From assembly GCA_035559995.1 (NCBI GenBank), contig DATMAM010000031.1:1-64000 (forward strand): a stretch of 64,000 nucleotides of DNA. Reading direction: 5' to 3'. Source of the DNA: DATMAM01 sp035559995 (GTDB lineage Bacteria > Desulfobacterota > Binatia > UBA9968). Shown here piece by piece: positions 6,820 through 15,615 of this stretch (within the stretch, counting starts at the first letter, position 1; each line of letters begins with the position of its first letter). The translations under genes were made by a program, and so were the position numbers. The notes beneath the pieces were generated by a model. That model was given only the letters and a program-made list of their open reading frames with translations. It had not been told where the DNA came from and did not search any database.

Positions 6820-8931
6820 TCACTTTTTGAGTACGACCAGGGCGTCGACCACCCTGACGCCTTCGCCTTTCGGTAAAACCATCACCGGATTGAGGTCCAG
6901 CTCCTGGATCCGATCGGAGCAATCGCGCGCCAGCAACGAGACCGCGCGAATGACGCGCGCCAACTCGTCGATGTCCGCCTGCGGCCGCCCGCGAGCGCCG
7001 AGCAAAAGCTCCTTGCCGCGAAGCGCGAAAATCATCCGCCTTGCTTCCGCCAGCGAGACCGGCGCCAGGCCCGTCGCGCTGTCTTTAAGCGCCTCGGTGA
7101 AGATCCCTCCCACAGCGACAACGACAAGCGGGCCGACCTCCGGATCGTTCACGGAGCCGACGAGCAGCTCGGCGACATTCTCAACCATCGGTTGAACTAT
7201 GAGAGAAAAGGTCCCGGGACCGCCAGGCGCGGCGCATCCAAGCGCGATCGCGTGATAGGCCTCGCGCACTTTTTCCTCCGTCGCGAGATGCAACGCGACG
7301 CCGCCCGCTTCCGTCTTGTGCGCGATCTCTTTGGCATCCACCTTCAAAGCGACCGGGAAGCCCAGCGAGCGCGCCGCGGCAACCGCCTCGTCCGCCGAGC
7401 CGACCGGTTTGGTTTCGACGACGGGAATGCCATAAAAGCCCAGCAACTCGCGCGCCTCGCAAAAAGTTAAAGTGTTACTTTTAGATCCGATCCACCCGCG
7501 CGCCCGTTCGTTTGCGGGCTCAACCGGCTCGGCCTGTGCCGCCGCGCGCGCGCCCAAGTGCTCTTGCACCCTCTTGATCGCGCCGAGAGCCCTCTCGTAC
7601 TCGAGCAGAAACGGCGCCTTGAGCTCGGCGAAGAAATCCATCCAGTGATCGTCCAGGGCTTCCGAGGCGCGCGTCAGAAAAACCGGCTTCTTGCCGTGGC
7701 GGAGCGCCGCCGCCGCGGCGACGCGGTAGGGCCGAGCGCCGGCTTCCGTGAAAGGCAGCGGATAGTTCAGGCGAAAGGCGATCAGCGAAAACCGCGGGCT
7801 TTGACAAACTTGATCGAGCGCGCGCTCGAAACGGTTATCTCCGGCTCTCGGCAGCCCGCCGACATCGAGCGGGTTGTCCACGAACCGCGGCTTTCTCAGA
7901 ATCGGCTTTAATTTGTCTTTGATTTCGGCGGGCAAGTCCGGCAAATCGAGCCCGGCACGATCCGCCAGGTCGGAGAGCCAGCTGCAGTCACCGCCGGAGA
8001 CGGTCGCGAGCTGCACGCCCGGCGAGAGGTCGTCCAAATTCGCATAGGCCAGCAAACTGCAGACGTTGACCATCTCGTCGAGATTGCGCACGCACATCAC
8101 GCCGTAGTGCTTCAGCGCAGCTTCCCATCTCGCGCTCGCGACGAGATTTCCGGAATGCGCCTGCACGGTCGCGCGCGCGCGCGCCGATCTGCCGACCAGC
8201 AATGCGACGACCGGCTTGCGGTTGTTGCGGCAGCGGGCAAGGGCGCGCCGAAATTCCTCCCCGTCGCGGATGGACTCGACGTGGAGGGCGATCATCTTTG
8301 TTTGCGGATCCGCGGCGTAGAAATTCAAATAGTCGGCCAAGCTCAGAACCGCCTCGTTCCCCGTAGCCACGAGCCGGCCTATGCCGATTCGCCGGTAGGC
8401 GCATAGCTGGAGAAAAACGTTCAGCATCCCGCCGCTTTGAAAAACGGCGCTCAACGGTCCCGCAAAAACTTTTGGCGGGAGCTCTCCCGAAAAAAGAGCC
8501 AGCCGATCGCTAAACGATGCCAGCCCCATCGTGTTCGGACCGCAAACGGCCAGCCGATCGCCGACCGAGCTGATTTGCTTTTGCAGCCCGGCGCCCTCCG
8601 GGCCGGTTTCGGCAAAGCCCGAAGCCAGCACCACGGCGCCGCGCGCGCCGCTCGCCGCCGCCTCCTTCAGGATCATGGGCACTGCGTCCTTGGGCGTCAG
8701 CACCATCGCGACATCGACCGGCGCGGAAACTTCCCCAAGATTGGCGTAACATCGCCGGCCGTCGATCTCGGAATAGTTCGGGTTGATCAGAAAGATCCTC
8801 TCGTCCGCAAACCCGAGAGCCCTCAGGTTGGAAAGAACGCGCCGGCAGTAGGCGCTTGACGGCGACGCGCCGATCAGCGCAACGCTTTGTGGACTGAAAA
8901 GGGCTCCGATATGGGCGCGCCCGTCGGGCAT
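6820..8931 (-). CDS. Acyl-CoA synthetase (NDP-forming), fused alpha/beta acetate-CoA ligase type
   Basis: Makes an acyl-CoA from an acid with ATP, or the reverse. About 703 residues: a CoA-binding Rossmann domain (LFSPQSVALIGASP, 11-24), two succinyl-CoA-ligase-like domains with the phosphorylated histidine in AHSGNL (H259) and a CGPNTMG loop, then an ATP-grasp domain in the last 220 residues (IAHKTEAGGVAL; DLNPVMVLPKGEG at the end). The frame opens at a GTG at 9003, but that adds an arginine-rich leader; the ATG at 8931 with GGAAA upstream starts just before the conserved domain and is preferred. It is a paralogue of the gene at 26284. Confidence 0.87.
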   Translation of the reverse strand: MPDGRAHIGALFSPQSVALIGASPSSAYCRRVLSNLRALGFADERIFLINPNYSEIDGRRCYANLGEVSAPVDVAMVLTPKDAVPMILKEAAASGARGAVVLASGFAETGPEGAGLQKQISSVGDRLAVCGPNTMGLASFSDRLALFSGELPPKVFAGPLSAVFQSGGMLNVFLQLCAYRRIGIGRLVATGNEAVLSLADYLNFYAADPQTKMIALHVESIRDGEEFRRALARCRNNRKPVVALLVGRSARARATVQAHSGNLVASARWEAALKHYGVMCVRNLDEMVNVCSLLAYANLDDLSPGVQLATVSGGDCSWLSDLADRAGLDLPDLPAEIKDKLKPILRKPRFVDNPLDVGGLPRAGDNRFERALDQVCQSPRFSLIAFRLNYPLPFTEAGARPYRVAAAAALRHGKKPVFLTRASEALDDHWMDFFAELKAPFLLEYERALGAIKRVQEHLGARAAAQAEPVEPANERARGWIGSKSNTLTFCEARELLGFYGIPVVETKPVGSADEAVAAARSLGFPVALKVDAKEIAHKTEAGGVALHLATEEKVREAYHAIALGCAAPGGPGTFSLIVQPMVENVAELLVGSVNDPEVGPLVVVAVGGIFTEALKDSATGLAPVSLAEARRMIFALRGKELLLGARGRPQADIDELARVIRAVSLLARDCSDRIQELDLNPVMVLPKGEGVRVVDALVVLKK

Positions 8932-9049
8932 ACAGTTTCCGACGCGCCGGCGTTTCTGCGTGCGGCGGAAAACCCTGCCGGCGCGTCGCCTCCGGATCCT
9001 CACTCTTACAGACTTCCGCAGACACCGGCTTACAATAAAAGCGCTTTTG

Positions 9050-9078
9050 TTGACAAGGCGAGAGCGATTGCCTAAGTA
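9050..9078 (+). promoter_or_regulatory. Possible sigma-70 promoter for the binding-protein operon
   Basis: A perfect TTGACA (-35) lies at 9050-9055 in the 203-base region between divergent genes. The -10 region at about 9072-9078 (CTAAGTA) is a weak match with 17-base spacing. It would serve the gene at 9135. Confidence 0.3.
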
Positions 9079-9091
9079 AGTACGACTGGCC

Positions 9092-9109
9092 GGCGCCGGC
9101 TTCGGCGCC
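9092..9109 (+). promoter_or_regulatory. GC hairpin in the leader of the binding-protein gene
   Basis: GGCGCCG (9092-9098) and CGGCGCC (9103-9109) pair over 7 bp with a 4-base GCTT loop, 25 bases before the start codon. No U-tract follows. It may stabilise or regulate the mRNA. A similar GGCTT-loop hairpin is found at 11000-11018. Confidence 0.4.
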
Positions 9110-9134
9110 AGGCTTCCGACAGGAGCGTGAAAAG

Positions 9135-10268
9135 ATGAATATCTTATCGATCCAATGGGCCTTGCGGTTTACGGGGCTAGCGATCGCGCTTCTCTGCTGC
9201 GCCGCGGTCTCCACGGCCGTTGCCGCGGCGCCGAGCGCGGCGTTGCTCAAAGCGAAAAAAGACGCCGAGGCAAAGGGCTACATCTTTGAAACGAGCCACG
9301 ACGAGATCGTCGCGAAAGCAAAAAAGGAAGGCCGGCTTCGGGTCGCCAGCACTTTGGACCCCGACGTCAACAAGGCGATGTCGGCCGCTTTCAAGAAAAA
9401 ATATCCGTTTATCGATCTCCGCCTGCAGGAGCTCGGCTCGGTCGAGGAGAACCAACGCTTTCTTCTCGAGATCAAGGCGGGCGCCGCCAAGGGCTGGGAC
9501 GTAAACCGCGTCTATACCGACTTTTACGAGGAATACCTTCCCTACGAGAAGAAATTCGACATTCTGGCGATGGCGGAGCACAAGATTCTCAACATACCGC
9601 CGGCGCTGGTCGATCCCAGGGTGCGAAACGTGGTCACGGTGAGCAGCAACATGACCGTCATTGCGTACAACAAAAAGCTCCTGCCCGAAGACAAGGTTCC
9701 GGCCCAGTGGGAAGACTTCCTCAAGCCCGAGTTCAAGGGAAGGAAGTTCGCGGCCGATGTCCGCCCTCTGCCGTTTGCGATGCTGGTCCCGGCCTGGGGC
9801 CTCGAGAAGACAGCCGAGTTCGCCAAAAACGTCGCGGCCCAAGATCCGATTTACGGGCGCGGGCACACGAGAATCATCGCTTCGGTGGCAAACGGCGAGT
9901 ACCCGCTGTTTCTCGGCCCCAACCTTGGAGCGGTCAAGCGCGCTCAGCAGAAGGACAAGATCGGCGCCTTAGGCATGCGGCTCGTCGAACCGGTTCCAAC
10001 CCGCCTCCACGAAGGAAATGCGGTCCTGAACACGGCCGACCATCCCTATGCCGGACTCTTGTGGCTGGAGTTCATGGCGTCGCCGGAAGGCCAAGCCATT
10101 ATGGACAAGGAGTGGCCGCTCGGCGCGTCGGTTTTCTCTCCCGGCTCCGAGCAGGAGAAGCTGACCAAGGGCAAGAAGCTCTCGGTGATCGACTGGAATC
10201 ACTACGGAAAACTCGATGATTACTTGAAGAGGATGGTCGAAGCGATGGGCTTTCCGAAGGCAAAGTGA
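9135..10268 (+). CDS. ABC transporter extracellular substrate-binding protein (iron/thiamine/carboxylate type), group A
   Basis: A 377-residue periplasmic receptor. Residues 1-31 are a Sec signal; the mature protein begins APSAALLKAKKDAEAKGYIF, then DEIVAKAKKEGRLRV, the usual SBP_bac_6/11-type opening. Further family landmarks are KKYPFIDLR, VIAYNKKLL and KPEFKGRKFA. The same long N-terminal element is found in the products of 32802 and 54697, making a three-member subfamily. AGGAG lies 9 bases before the ATG. The next gene starts one base after its stop, so the pair is an operon. No permease is adjacent. Confidence 0.85.
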   Translation: MNILSIQWALRFTGLAIALLCCAAVSTAVAAAPSAALLKAKKDAEAKGYIFETSHDEIVAKAKKEGRLRVASTLDPDVNKAMSAAFKKKYPFIDLRLQELGSVEENQRFLLEIKAGAAKGWDVNRVYTDFYEEYLPYEKKFDILAMAEHKILNIPPALVDPRVRNVVTVSSNMTVIAYNKKLLPEDKVPAQWEDFLKPEFKGRKFAADVRPLPFAMLVPAWGLEKTAEFAKNVAAQDPIYGRGHTRIIASVANGEYPLFLGPNLGAVKRAQQKDKIGALGMRLVEPVPTRLHEGNAVLNTADHPYAGLLWLEFMASPEGQAIMDKEWPLGASVFSPGSEQEKLTKGKKLSVIDWNHYGKLDDYLKRMVEAMGFPKAK

Positions 10269-10269
10269 C

Positions 10270-10986
10270 ATGGCGCGCGTCCGGGTCGGAGTCTTGACGC
10301 CGCACGCCGCCGGCGGCGCCCATTTTGAAATGCTCAGGGCGGCCCTGCCGAGGGAAGTCGAAACCGTCACTGACGGAATGGAGTTTCCGCACGCGTCGCG
10401 CTACGAGCTTGCCGGGACGACCGAGCCGATCAAGCAGCGGAGCATCGAGCTCGTTCTCGGCCACAAACTCGACGGGCTGATCATCACGAGCGCGCCGCTG
10501 GCGATTCTCAATCCCGAGCTGGAGTCCGCCGTGCGACACGCAACCGGCGTTGCGGTAACCACCGCCCCGTCCGCCGCGGTCGCCGCCCTGAAGGCGATCG
10601 GGGCGAAGAAGCTGATCGTCCTGACGCCTTTCGATGTGAAGATGAACGCGATGCTTAAGGACTTTCTCGCTCAGGCCGGCTTTACGGTCCTTGCATGCCC
10701 GCCGCATAAAGACCCCACTCTGGGGTCCGGACCGAAAACCGGCCCCGAGGAGATCTTCGCCACGGTGCAAAAGAGCGTGCGCGAGGCGCCCGGCGCGGAC
10801 GCGATTTACTTTCAAGGCGCGCCTTTTAACCCGCTGCCGATCATCGAGAGAATCGAGCGCGAGCTAAAACTTCCGGTGGTCGCGAGCAACCCCGCGATGA
10901 TGTGGCACGTCCTGTCGCTTTTGGGCTATAAATGCTCGATCGCCGGTTACGGCACATTGTTGGCGTCCTGGCCGGCGCTCAACTAG
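10270..10986 (+). CDS. Arylmalonate decarboxylase / maleate isomerase-like protein lacking the catalytic cysteine
   Basis: A 238-residue Asp/Glu-racemase-superfamily protein, recognisable against arylmalonate decarboxylase: VGVLTPHAAG at the start, RHATGVAVTTAPSA, ALKAIGAKKLIVLTPF, APGADAIYFQGAPFNPLP and LKLPVVASNPAMMW. In the decarboxylase the catalytic Cys lies in an LLSCGG segment; here the matching segment is YFQGAP, with no Cys, and the oxyanion GTS is TSA. It follows the binding-protein gene at 9135 by one base, so it probably acts on or senses the same ligand. A close paralogue is at 13483. It may be an enzyme using other residues, or a ligand-binding protein. Confidence 0.78.
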   Translation: MARVRVGVLTPHAAGGAHFEMLRAALPREVETVTDGMEFPHASRYELAGTTEPIKQRSIELVLGHKLDGLIITSAPLAILNPELESAVRHATGVAVTTAPSAAVAALKAIGAKKLIVLTPFDVKMNAMLKDFLAQAGFTVLACPPHKDPTLGSGPKTGPEEIFATVQKSVREAPGADAIYFQGAPFNPLPIIERIERELKLPVVASNPAMMWHVLSLLGYKCSIAGYGTLLASWPALN

Positions 10987-10999
10987 CCCGATCAGAAGA

Positions 11000-11018
11000 G
11001 CGCCCGGGCTTCGGGCGC
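11000..11018 (+). promoter_or_regulatory. GC hairpin between racemase-like gene and next binding-protein gene
   Basis: GCGCCCG (11000-11006) and CGGGCGC (11012-11018) form a perfect 7-bp stem with a 5-base loop, 14 bases after the upstream stop codon. There is no U-tract; an A-rich stretch (11036-11043) follows before the ribosome-binding site. Confidence 0.45.
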
Positions 11019-11059
11019 CAGCGAGTCCATTTTCGAAAAAAAAGGAGATCGCGATCGCT

Positions 11060-12064
11060 ATGGTAAAAAGAATCGGCTTTTTCCTGATCGTCGCCTGGAT
11101 TTTGACCCTGAAGGCAACCCTTGCGGGCTCGGCGAGCCCGGAGATCATCGAGGGAGCCAAGAGAGAAGGAACTCTCATGCTGTACACGTCCATGAACACT
11201 CCGGACGTAAACGGGGTATTTGCCGCCTTCCAGAAGAAATACCCGTTCGTTACCCCCAAAAACTACACGACTCGAAGCGCCGCGCTGCTGCAGAGAATAC
11301 TCACCGAAGCTCAAGCAGGACGGCATGCCGCCGACGTGATTCAGGGGAATATCTTCACTCTTTACGTGCTGTCAAAGAAAGGCATTACGGCGAAGTACGT
11401 CTCGCCCGAGGCGGCCGGCATCCCCGTCGATTTTCGTGATCCGAACGGGCACTGGACGGCGGTCTACCAGCAACTCAACGTGATCGGCTACAACAGCAAG
11501 CTGGTCAGTCCCAAAGAAGCGCCGCGTAGCTACGAGGATCTCCTGCACCCCAAATGGAAGGGAAAGATGGCGCTCGACGACAAACAGTACGTCTGGTTTG
11601 ACGGCCTTCTCAGCGTCATGGGCAAGGAGAAAGGGATGGAGTTCATGAAGCGGCTTGCGACGCAGGAGATCCATTTTCGCAGCGGCCAGACCCTGCTCGC
11701 CGATCTGCTGGCCGCCGGCGAGTTTGCGGTCTTGATCAACACGCGCCCCGATAACATGGTCGACCTCAAAAAAAAGGGAGCGCCGACGGAATGGGTCGCC
11801 CCGAACCCGACGACCGTCAACCTTCTTCCCATAGGCGTCGCGGCGCGCGCGCCGCACCCGAACGCGGCGCGGCTGTTTGTCGATTTCGTGCTCTCCGAAG
11901 AGGGCCAGAGAGTGCTCGGCGCGCAGGGAAAAACGCCGAGCCGCCCGAAGATTCCCACGACCTATCCGATCCCCGACGTCAAGCTCGTCGTGAACGATCC
12001 GGCGATGTCCGAGAGACTGAACGAGGTCGCGGAAGTCTACAAGAAAGTCTTTAACCTTCCCTGA
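11060..12064 (+). CDS. ABC transporter extracellular substrate-binding protein, group B
   Basis: A 334-residue periplasmic binding protein. The Sec signal ends near residue 22 (KATLAGSA). The mature start, PEIIEGAKREGTLMLYTSM, is the standard Fe(III)-type binding-protein opening; QKKYPFVTPKNY, VIGYNSKLV and LHPKWKGKMALDD follow. GGAG lies about 12 bases upstream of the ATG. It is the third gene of the 9135-12064 cluster. The product is similar in plan to those of 16084, 18947 and 39834. Despite the iron-type label, the neighbours argue for an organic ligand. Confidence 0.85.
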   Translation: MVKRIGFFLIVAWILTLKATLAGSASPEIIEGAKREGTLMLYTSMNTPDVNGVFAAFQKKYPFVTPKNYTTRSAALLQRILTEAQAGRHAADVIQGNIFTLYVLSKKGITAKYVSPEAAGIPVDFRDPNGHWTAVYQQLNVIGYNSKLVSPKEAPRSYEDLLHPKWKGKMALDDKQYVWFDGLLSVMGKEKGMEFMKRLATQEIHFRSGQTLLADLLAAGEFAVLINTRPDNMVDLKKKGAPTEWVAPNPTTVNLLPIGVAARAPHPNAARLFVDFVLSEEGQRVLGAQGKTPSRPKIPTTYPIPDVKLVVNDPAMSERLNEVAEVYKKVFNLP

Positions 12065-12104
12065 ACGGAGCCGCTTTCGCAAGCCGCGCGAAAACCGCGA
12101 CACT

Positions 12105-12830
12105 TCACGGCATGCTTTCCAGGAGCCGGCCGGCGCCCCGGACCGGCTGGCGCACGCGCAGCACCTTCTGCACGTACCAGACGCGCGCGGCGACCGGGTG
12201 AACGATCGGGATGCCGAGGTCTTCCTCCAAAGGGACGATATCGGTTACGCGCCAGGTCCCGGACCCGAGCAGATAAATGCCGTCCACATCGGCGTGCCGC
12301 AGATACAGGCTCTTGATCCGGGCGTAAATCTCCTCCGCGGAGATCGCATACCTTTGCTCTCTGTCAATCGCGATCGTCTCCATCGCTGCCACATCGAAGC
12401 CCGCCTCGACAAAATAGCGGCCGAACAGCCGCGTCACGTCCCCGCCTAAAAACGTCACGCCCAGAAACCTTTTGATCCCCAGCGCGCGAAACGCCGCGGT
12501 CTGCGACATCGCCGAAGTGAAGATCGGGATCTTGTACCTCTCTTCCCACCCCTTGACGATTTCCCGTTCCGCCGCGTAGCCCCGCAGCAGAAACGGCGGC
12601 GCCCCTTCGGGGTGAATCACGTCGACCCCTTTCTCCGCCAGCTCGGCCACCCGCAGATGGTAGGTGTCGAGCGCCTCGAGAAACGCCTCGCGCGTGTACT
12701 CCTTGATCCCGAGATAAAGCGGGATGACGCCGATGCCCTCGGGAAGAAGGCGGATGAACTCCACGAGCGAGCCGGACTCGTACGTCGGCTTTACGACCCC
12801 AACCGTGCCTCTCCAGGCGAGCGATGGCAT
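12105..12830 (-). CDS. Arylmalonate decarboxylase / maleate isomerase-family protein with Ser at the catalytic Cys position
   Basis: A 241-residue Asp/Glu-racemase-fold protein. Family segments: VIHPEGAPPFLL (first active-site loop), IFTSAMSQTAAFRALGIKR, FVEAGFDV, VDGIYLLGSGTWRV (second active-site loop) and LGIPIVHPVAARVW. Relative to arylmalonate decarboxylase, the catalytic Cys of LLSCGG is replaced here by Ser (LLGSGT), and the first loop has no Cys either. GGAGGT precedes the ATG. It converges on the binding protein at 11060 (40-base gap) and is followed upstream on the same strand by a VOC gene. Confidence 0.72.
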   Translation of the reverse strand: MPSLAWRGTVGVVKPTYESGSLVEFIRLLPEGIGVIPLYLGIKEYTREAFLEALDTYHLRVAELAEKGVDVIHPEGAPPFLLRGYAAEREIVKGWEERYKIPIFTSAMSQTAAFRALGIKRFLGVTFLGGDVTRLFGRYFVEAGFDVAAMETIAIDREQRYAISAEEIYARIKSLYLRHADVDGIYLLGSGTWRVTDIVPLEEDLGIPIVHPVAARVWYVQKVLRVRQPVRGAGRLLESMP

Positions 12831-12864
12831 GTTCGACCTCCGCGTCGATGGCTTTTGCCGGCGA

Positions 12865-13323
12865 TCAGTTTTCCGGCGCCATACCCTTCTTCTTAAGCTC
12901 CCCGATGGCGGCCGGCGCCTTTTTTAAGCCTTCCGCCCCCATGCCCCTGAGCACGTGGGGCGCCTTCGTAAACTGGACATCCTCGTACGAAACGACCTCG
13001 ACCCGGTTGCCCCAGGGGTCGCGGAAGTTGAGCCGCTGGCCGAGCATTTCCGCGCCGGCTTCTTCGAGCGCGCGCCGCGCGGCCTCGCGGTCGTCGACGA
13101 CGAGGCCGAAATGGCGCTTTGTATCCGGCGCCTGCGTCTTGCCCAGGCTCAGCTGAATGAACTGGTCGCCGAGATCGATAAACGCGTTGTACTCGCTCTT
13201 GCCGCGAAGCTTAAAGTCGAAGACCGCGCCGTAAAATTCAAGCGCCGCCTCGAGGTCGCCCACTTCCAGAACGACGTGGTTGATGCCGAGCGCGCGCGCC
13301 TTCTTTTTGCCGCCGATGGCCAT
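12865..13323 (-). CDS. VOC (glyoxalase/bleomycin resistance/dioxygenase) superfamily protein
   Basis: A 152-residue vicinal-oxygen-chelate fold protein: two beta-alpha-beta-beta-beta units with candidate metal ligands H16 (GINHVVLEV), H71 (KRHFGLVV) and E109 (GNRVEVVSYE). This is the typical single-domain length. The lysine-rich first ten residues precede the fold. GGAG lies 8 bases before the ATG. It is 34 bases upstream of the racemase-fold gene on the same strand, so the two probably form an operon. Members include isomerases, dioxygenases and resistance proteins; the reaction is unknown. Confidence 0.85.
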   Translation of the reverse strand: MAIGGKKKARALGINHVVLEVGDLEAALEFYGAVFDFKLRGKSEYNAFIDLGDQFIQLSLGKTQAPDTKRHFGLVVDDREAARRALEEAGAEMLGQRLNFRDPWGNRVEVVSYEDVQFTKAPHVLRGMGAEGLKKAPAAIGELKKKGMAPEN

Positions 13324-13482
13324 AACGATTCTCCGATCGCCGAATGGCCTCTTCTAACACCGTGCGCGGCGGCGCAACAAGAGGGCCGAAAAACTCGCCT
13401 TCCAACCCGCTTTGACTCCGCTCGAATCGCTGTAGTAGGAATGAGGCTCTCCGGCCCCGGCGACGCCAACCAAGGAGGACCC

Positions 13483-14211
13483 ATGAGCACCGTAGAGAAG
13501 ATCCATATCGGGATTCTGACGCCGCATGCGGCCGACCGGCCTCACTTCGGCGACCTCCGCGCCCTTGTTCCCGAAAAGATCGCGCTCACGATCGAGAGCA
13601 TCGGACTTTCGCGCGACTCCGGCCTGGCCGGCAGAACCGACTTGATCCTGCAGCGCGCGACGGAGATCGTGCGCGATCACGGCGTTCAAGGCTTGATCGT
13701 GACCGGCGCCCCGACGATGATTCTCAATCCCGGCCTCGAGCACAAGCTCGCGCAGGCGGTCGCGGTTCCCGTAACCACCGCCGTGCGCGCGACGACCGCT
13801 GCGCTTAGGGCGATGGGCGCGGCGAAACTGATTTTGATGACGCCGTTCGATGACGCCATGAACTCGATGCTCGAGGAGAGGCTGGAGCGAGGCGGGTTTG
13901 CCGTGCTTTCCTGCCCGTCGCTCGAGCACCTGGGCGCGCGCACGGGCACGAACGTCCCCGCCGATCACATCTTTTCCATCGTGGAGAAAATCGTCCGCGA
14001 GGCGCCGGGCGCCGATGCGGTTTATTTTCAAGGCGCGCCTTTCAATCCCCTGCCCGTCATCGAGAGAATCGAGCGCGAGCTCAAACTCCCCGTCGTCGCC
14101 AGCAACCCGGCTATGGTCTGGCACCTGCTGTCCACCCTGGGCCATAAGCTCTCGATCCGCGGTTATGGGAAGCTACTGGCCGACTGGCCGCCGCTCGCCG
14201 AAGCCGCCTAG
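13483..14211 (+). CDS. Arylmalonate decarboxylase / maleate isomerase-like protein lacking the catalytic cysteine (paralogue)
   Basis: A 242-residue close paralogue of the 10270 product: the same IGILTPHAA start, VTTAVRATTAALRAMGAAKL, PGADAVYFQGAPFNPLPVI and LKLPVVASNPAMVWHLL. It has the same Cys-less YFQGAP loop and TGAP first loop. The frame is open upstream through the VOC gene, but GGAGG (13474-13478) directly before the ATG at 13483 fixes the start. An intrinsic terminator follows at 14219-14248, so it is probably transcribed alone from the region divergent to the VOC gene. Confidence 0.78.
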   Translation: MSTVEKIHIGILTPHAADRPHFGDLRALVPEKIALTIESIGLSRDSGLAGRTDLILQRATEIVRDHGVQGLIVTGAPTMILNPGLEHKLAQAVAVPVTTAVRATTAALRAMGAAKLILMTPFDDAMNSMLEERLERGGFAVLSCPSLEHLGARTGTNVPADHIFSIVEKIVREAPGADAVYFQGAPFNPLPVIERIERELKLPVVASNPAMVWHLLSTLGHKLSIRGYGKLLADWPPLAEAA

Positions 14212-14218
14212 GAAGCTT

Positions 14219-14248
14219 GCCGCCCAGGGAGTTGCGGCGGCGTTTTTT
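14219..14248 (+). terminator. Intrinsic terminator after the racemase-like gene
   Basis: GCCGCC (14219-14224) and GGCGGC (14236-14241) form a perfect 6-bp GC stem with an 11-base loop, followed after one G by six Ts (14243-14248). It starts 8 bases after the stop codon. Confidence 0.75.
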
Positions 14249-14260
14249 CTTTGACTTATG

Positions 14261-14674
14261 CTAGCCTCTCTTCTGCGGCCCCACTCTTTCGATGGCGACG
14301 CGGATCGCGATCCGACCCTCGGCCAGAGTCTTTTTCCGAATCTCGTCCCAGTTCTCGGGCTCGCCGCGGACCTGCCGGTGCCAGTCCAGGACGATATCCA
14401 TCGCTTCCGGCTGCTCGATGATTTCCGCCCGGCCGTCGATCTGGATGTACTTGGACCCGTGAAACTGCTCGCCGAAAACGAGCAGCGACACTTGCGGGTT
14501 TCGCCGGATATTTTTCACCTTGTACGTGCTTCGCCTCGACGTGATGATCACGTCGCCAGCCGCGCCCAGCACGGGTGAGACGAGCGTCATCTGCAGCGAG
14601 CCGTCTCTCTTGCGCGCCACGAGAACTCCGTGGCGGGCGTTCTTTAAGAATTCCCTGGCTTCGCCGACCTCCAT
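14261..14674 (-). CDS. Pyridoxamine 5'-phosphate oxidase-fold (PPOX) flavin/F420-type protein
   Basis: A 137-residue split-barrel flavin-binding protein: residues GVLVARKRDGSLQMTLVSPV, VIITSRRSTYKVKNIRRNPQ and YIQIDGRAEII are the standard PPOX strand order. The usual function is FMN- or F420-dependent reduction of small molecules, or flavin binding. The upstream ATG at 14689 is possible, but GGAGG (14681-14685) fits the ATG at 14674 with 6-base spacing. It is followed upstream on the same strand by the SDR gene, 33 bases away. Confidence 0.82.
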   Translation of the reverse strand: MEVGEAREFLKNARHGVLVARKRDGSLQMTLVSPVLGAAGDVIITSRRSTYKVKNIRRNPQVSLLVFGEQFHGSKYIQIDGRAEIIEQPEAMDIVLDWHRQVRGEPENWDEIRKKTLAEGRIAIRVAIERVGPQKRG

Positions 14675-14707
14675 TGACGACCTCCGCACGGCCGCGGCAG
14701 AAGAAGC

Positions 14708-15460
14708 TTACTCCCGCCGGCCCAGGTCTTGGATTCTCAGCTTTCCCTCTCTGACCGTCACCTGCTTGCCGGAATGCTCCATCCCCAGCTCGGCGGCCTC
14801 GACGAAACAGTTGCCGACGATCTCCGGCCCCGGCATGCGCCGGCGCGCCTCCTCGGGCCCGTACTCGCCGACGATCGCCGCTCCCGGCGACATGCTGAGC
14901 ACGACGATATTGTGTTCCCTCTCCTCGTGCGCGAGGTATTGCGAGAATTTCTGAATCGCGGCTTTGGAGACGCCGTAGGCGCACGCGCCGATGCTGTCGC
15001 CGCGGCCGCTTTGCCCGAAATTGATGATGTGCCCGCCGCCCTGGCGCTCCATATGCGGAATCACGTGCTTGCAGCAGAGAAACGTCCCGCCCAGATTCGT
15101 GCCGATCACGTCGTCCCAGAAGCTTTTCGCCTGGTTCTTGATCAACGGCCAGCGCGGGTTGCCCCACTGAAAGTGAGTGACGATTGCGGCGTTATTGACC
15201 AGGACGTCGATTCGCCCGAAGCGCTGAACGACCTCCTCCACCATCGATTTCACTTGCTCCTCATTTCTCACGTCGGTCTTCACCGTAAGCATCTCGGGGC
15301 CCGCCCGACGAACGTCGTCCGCGACGCCGTACATGGGAGCCATGTCCGCGACCGCGACCCTGGCACCCGCCTGCGCGAACGTTTTTGCAATGTGGCGGCC
15401 GATGCCCATCGCGCCTCCCGTGATAACAACAACCTTTCCGTCTATAGCCATACGGCGCAT
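14708..15460 (-). CDS. Short-chain dehydrogenase/reductase (SDR)
   Basis: An NAD(P)-dependent oxidoreductase of about 250 residues. The Rossmann nucleotide motif is TGGAMGIG (14-21), NNAA lies at 89-92, and the catalytic Ser (about 151, in NFGQSG) and Y162-x3-K166 (AYGVSKAA) are intact. Starts at 15460 or 15451 both fit the GGAAGGAGC upstream; the frame extends to 15496 but adds an unconserved leader. Classical SDR length. The substrate is unknown; such enzymes often oxidise hydroxy acids or alcohols. Confidence 0.87.
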   Translation of the reverse strand: MRRMAIDGKVVVITGGAMGIGRHIAKTFAQAGARVAVADMAPMYGVADDVRRAGPEMLTVKTDVRNEEQVKSMVEEVVQRFGRIDVLVNNAAIVTHFQWGNPRWPLIKNQAKSFWDDVIGTNLGGTFLCCKHVIPHMERQGGGHIINFGQSGRGDSIGACAYGVSKAAIQKFSQYLAHEEREHNIVVLSMSPGAAIVGEYGPEEARRRMPGPEIVGNCFVEAAELGMEHSGKQVTVREGKLRIQDLGRRE

Positions 15461-15615
15461 GCTCCTTCCTTTCTCCTCGCCTATAGAGCCGTTCACGTCC
15501 TCAAGTCAACCCAATCTGCCCGCGTTCCCCGAGCATTGTCTGAGTTTTAAGTTTTTGCTTAGCTTAGCGAACTAAACTTCGATTTCCCTTGCGTGTTCAA
15601 CCTCAAGGAGAATTT

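Noticed and set aside
12955..13482. Upstream extension of the 13483 gene frame through the VOC gene
   Set aside because: No conserved residues; GGAGG directly before the ATG at 13483.
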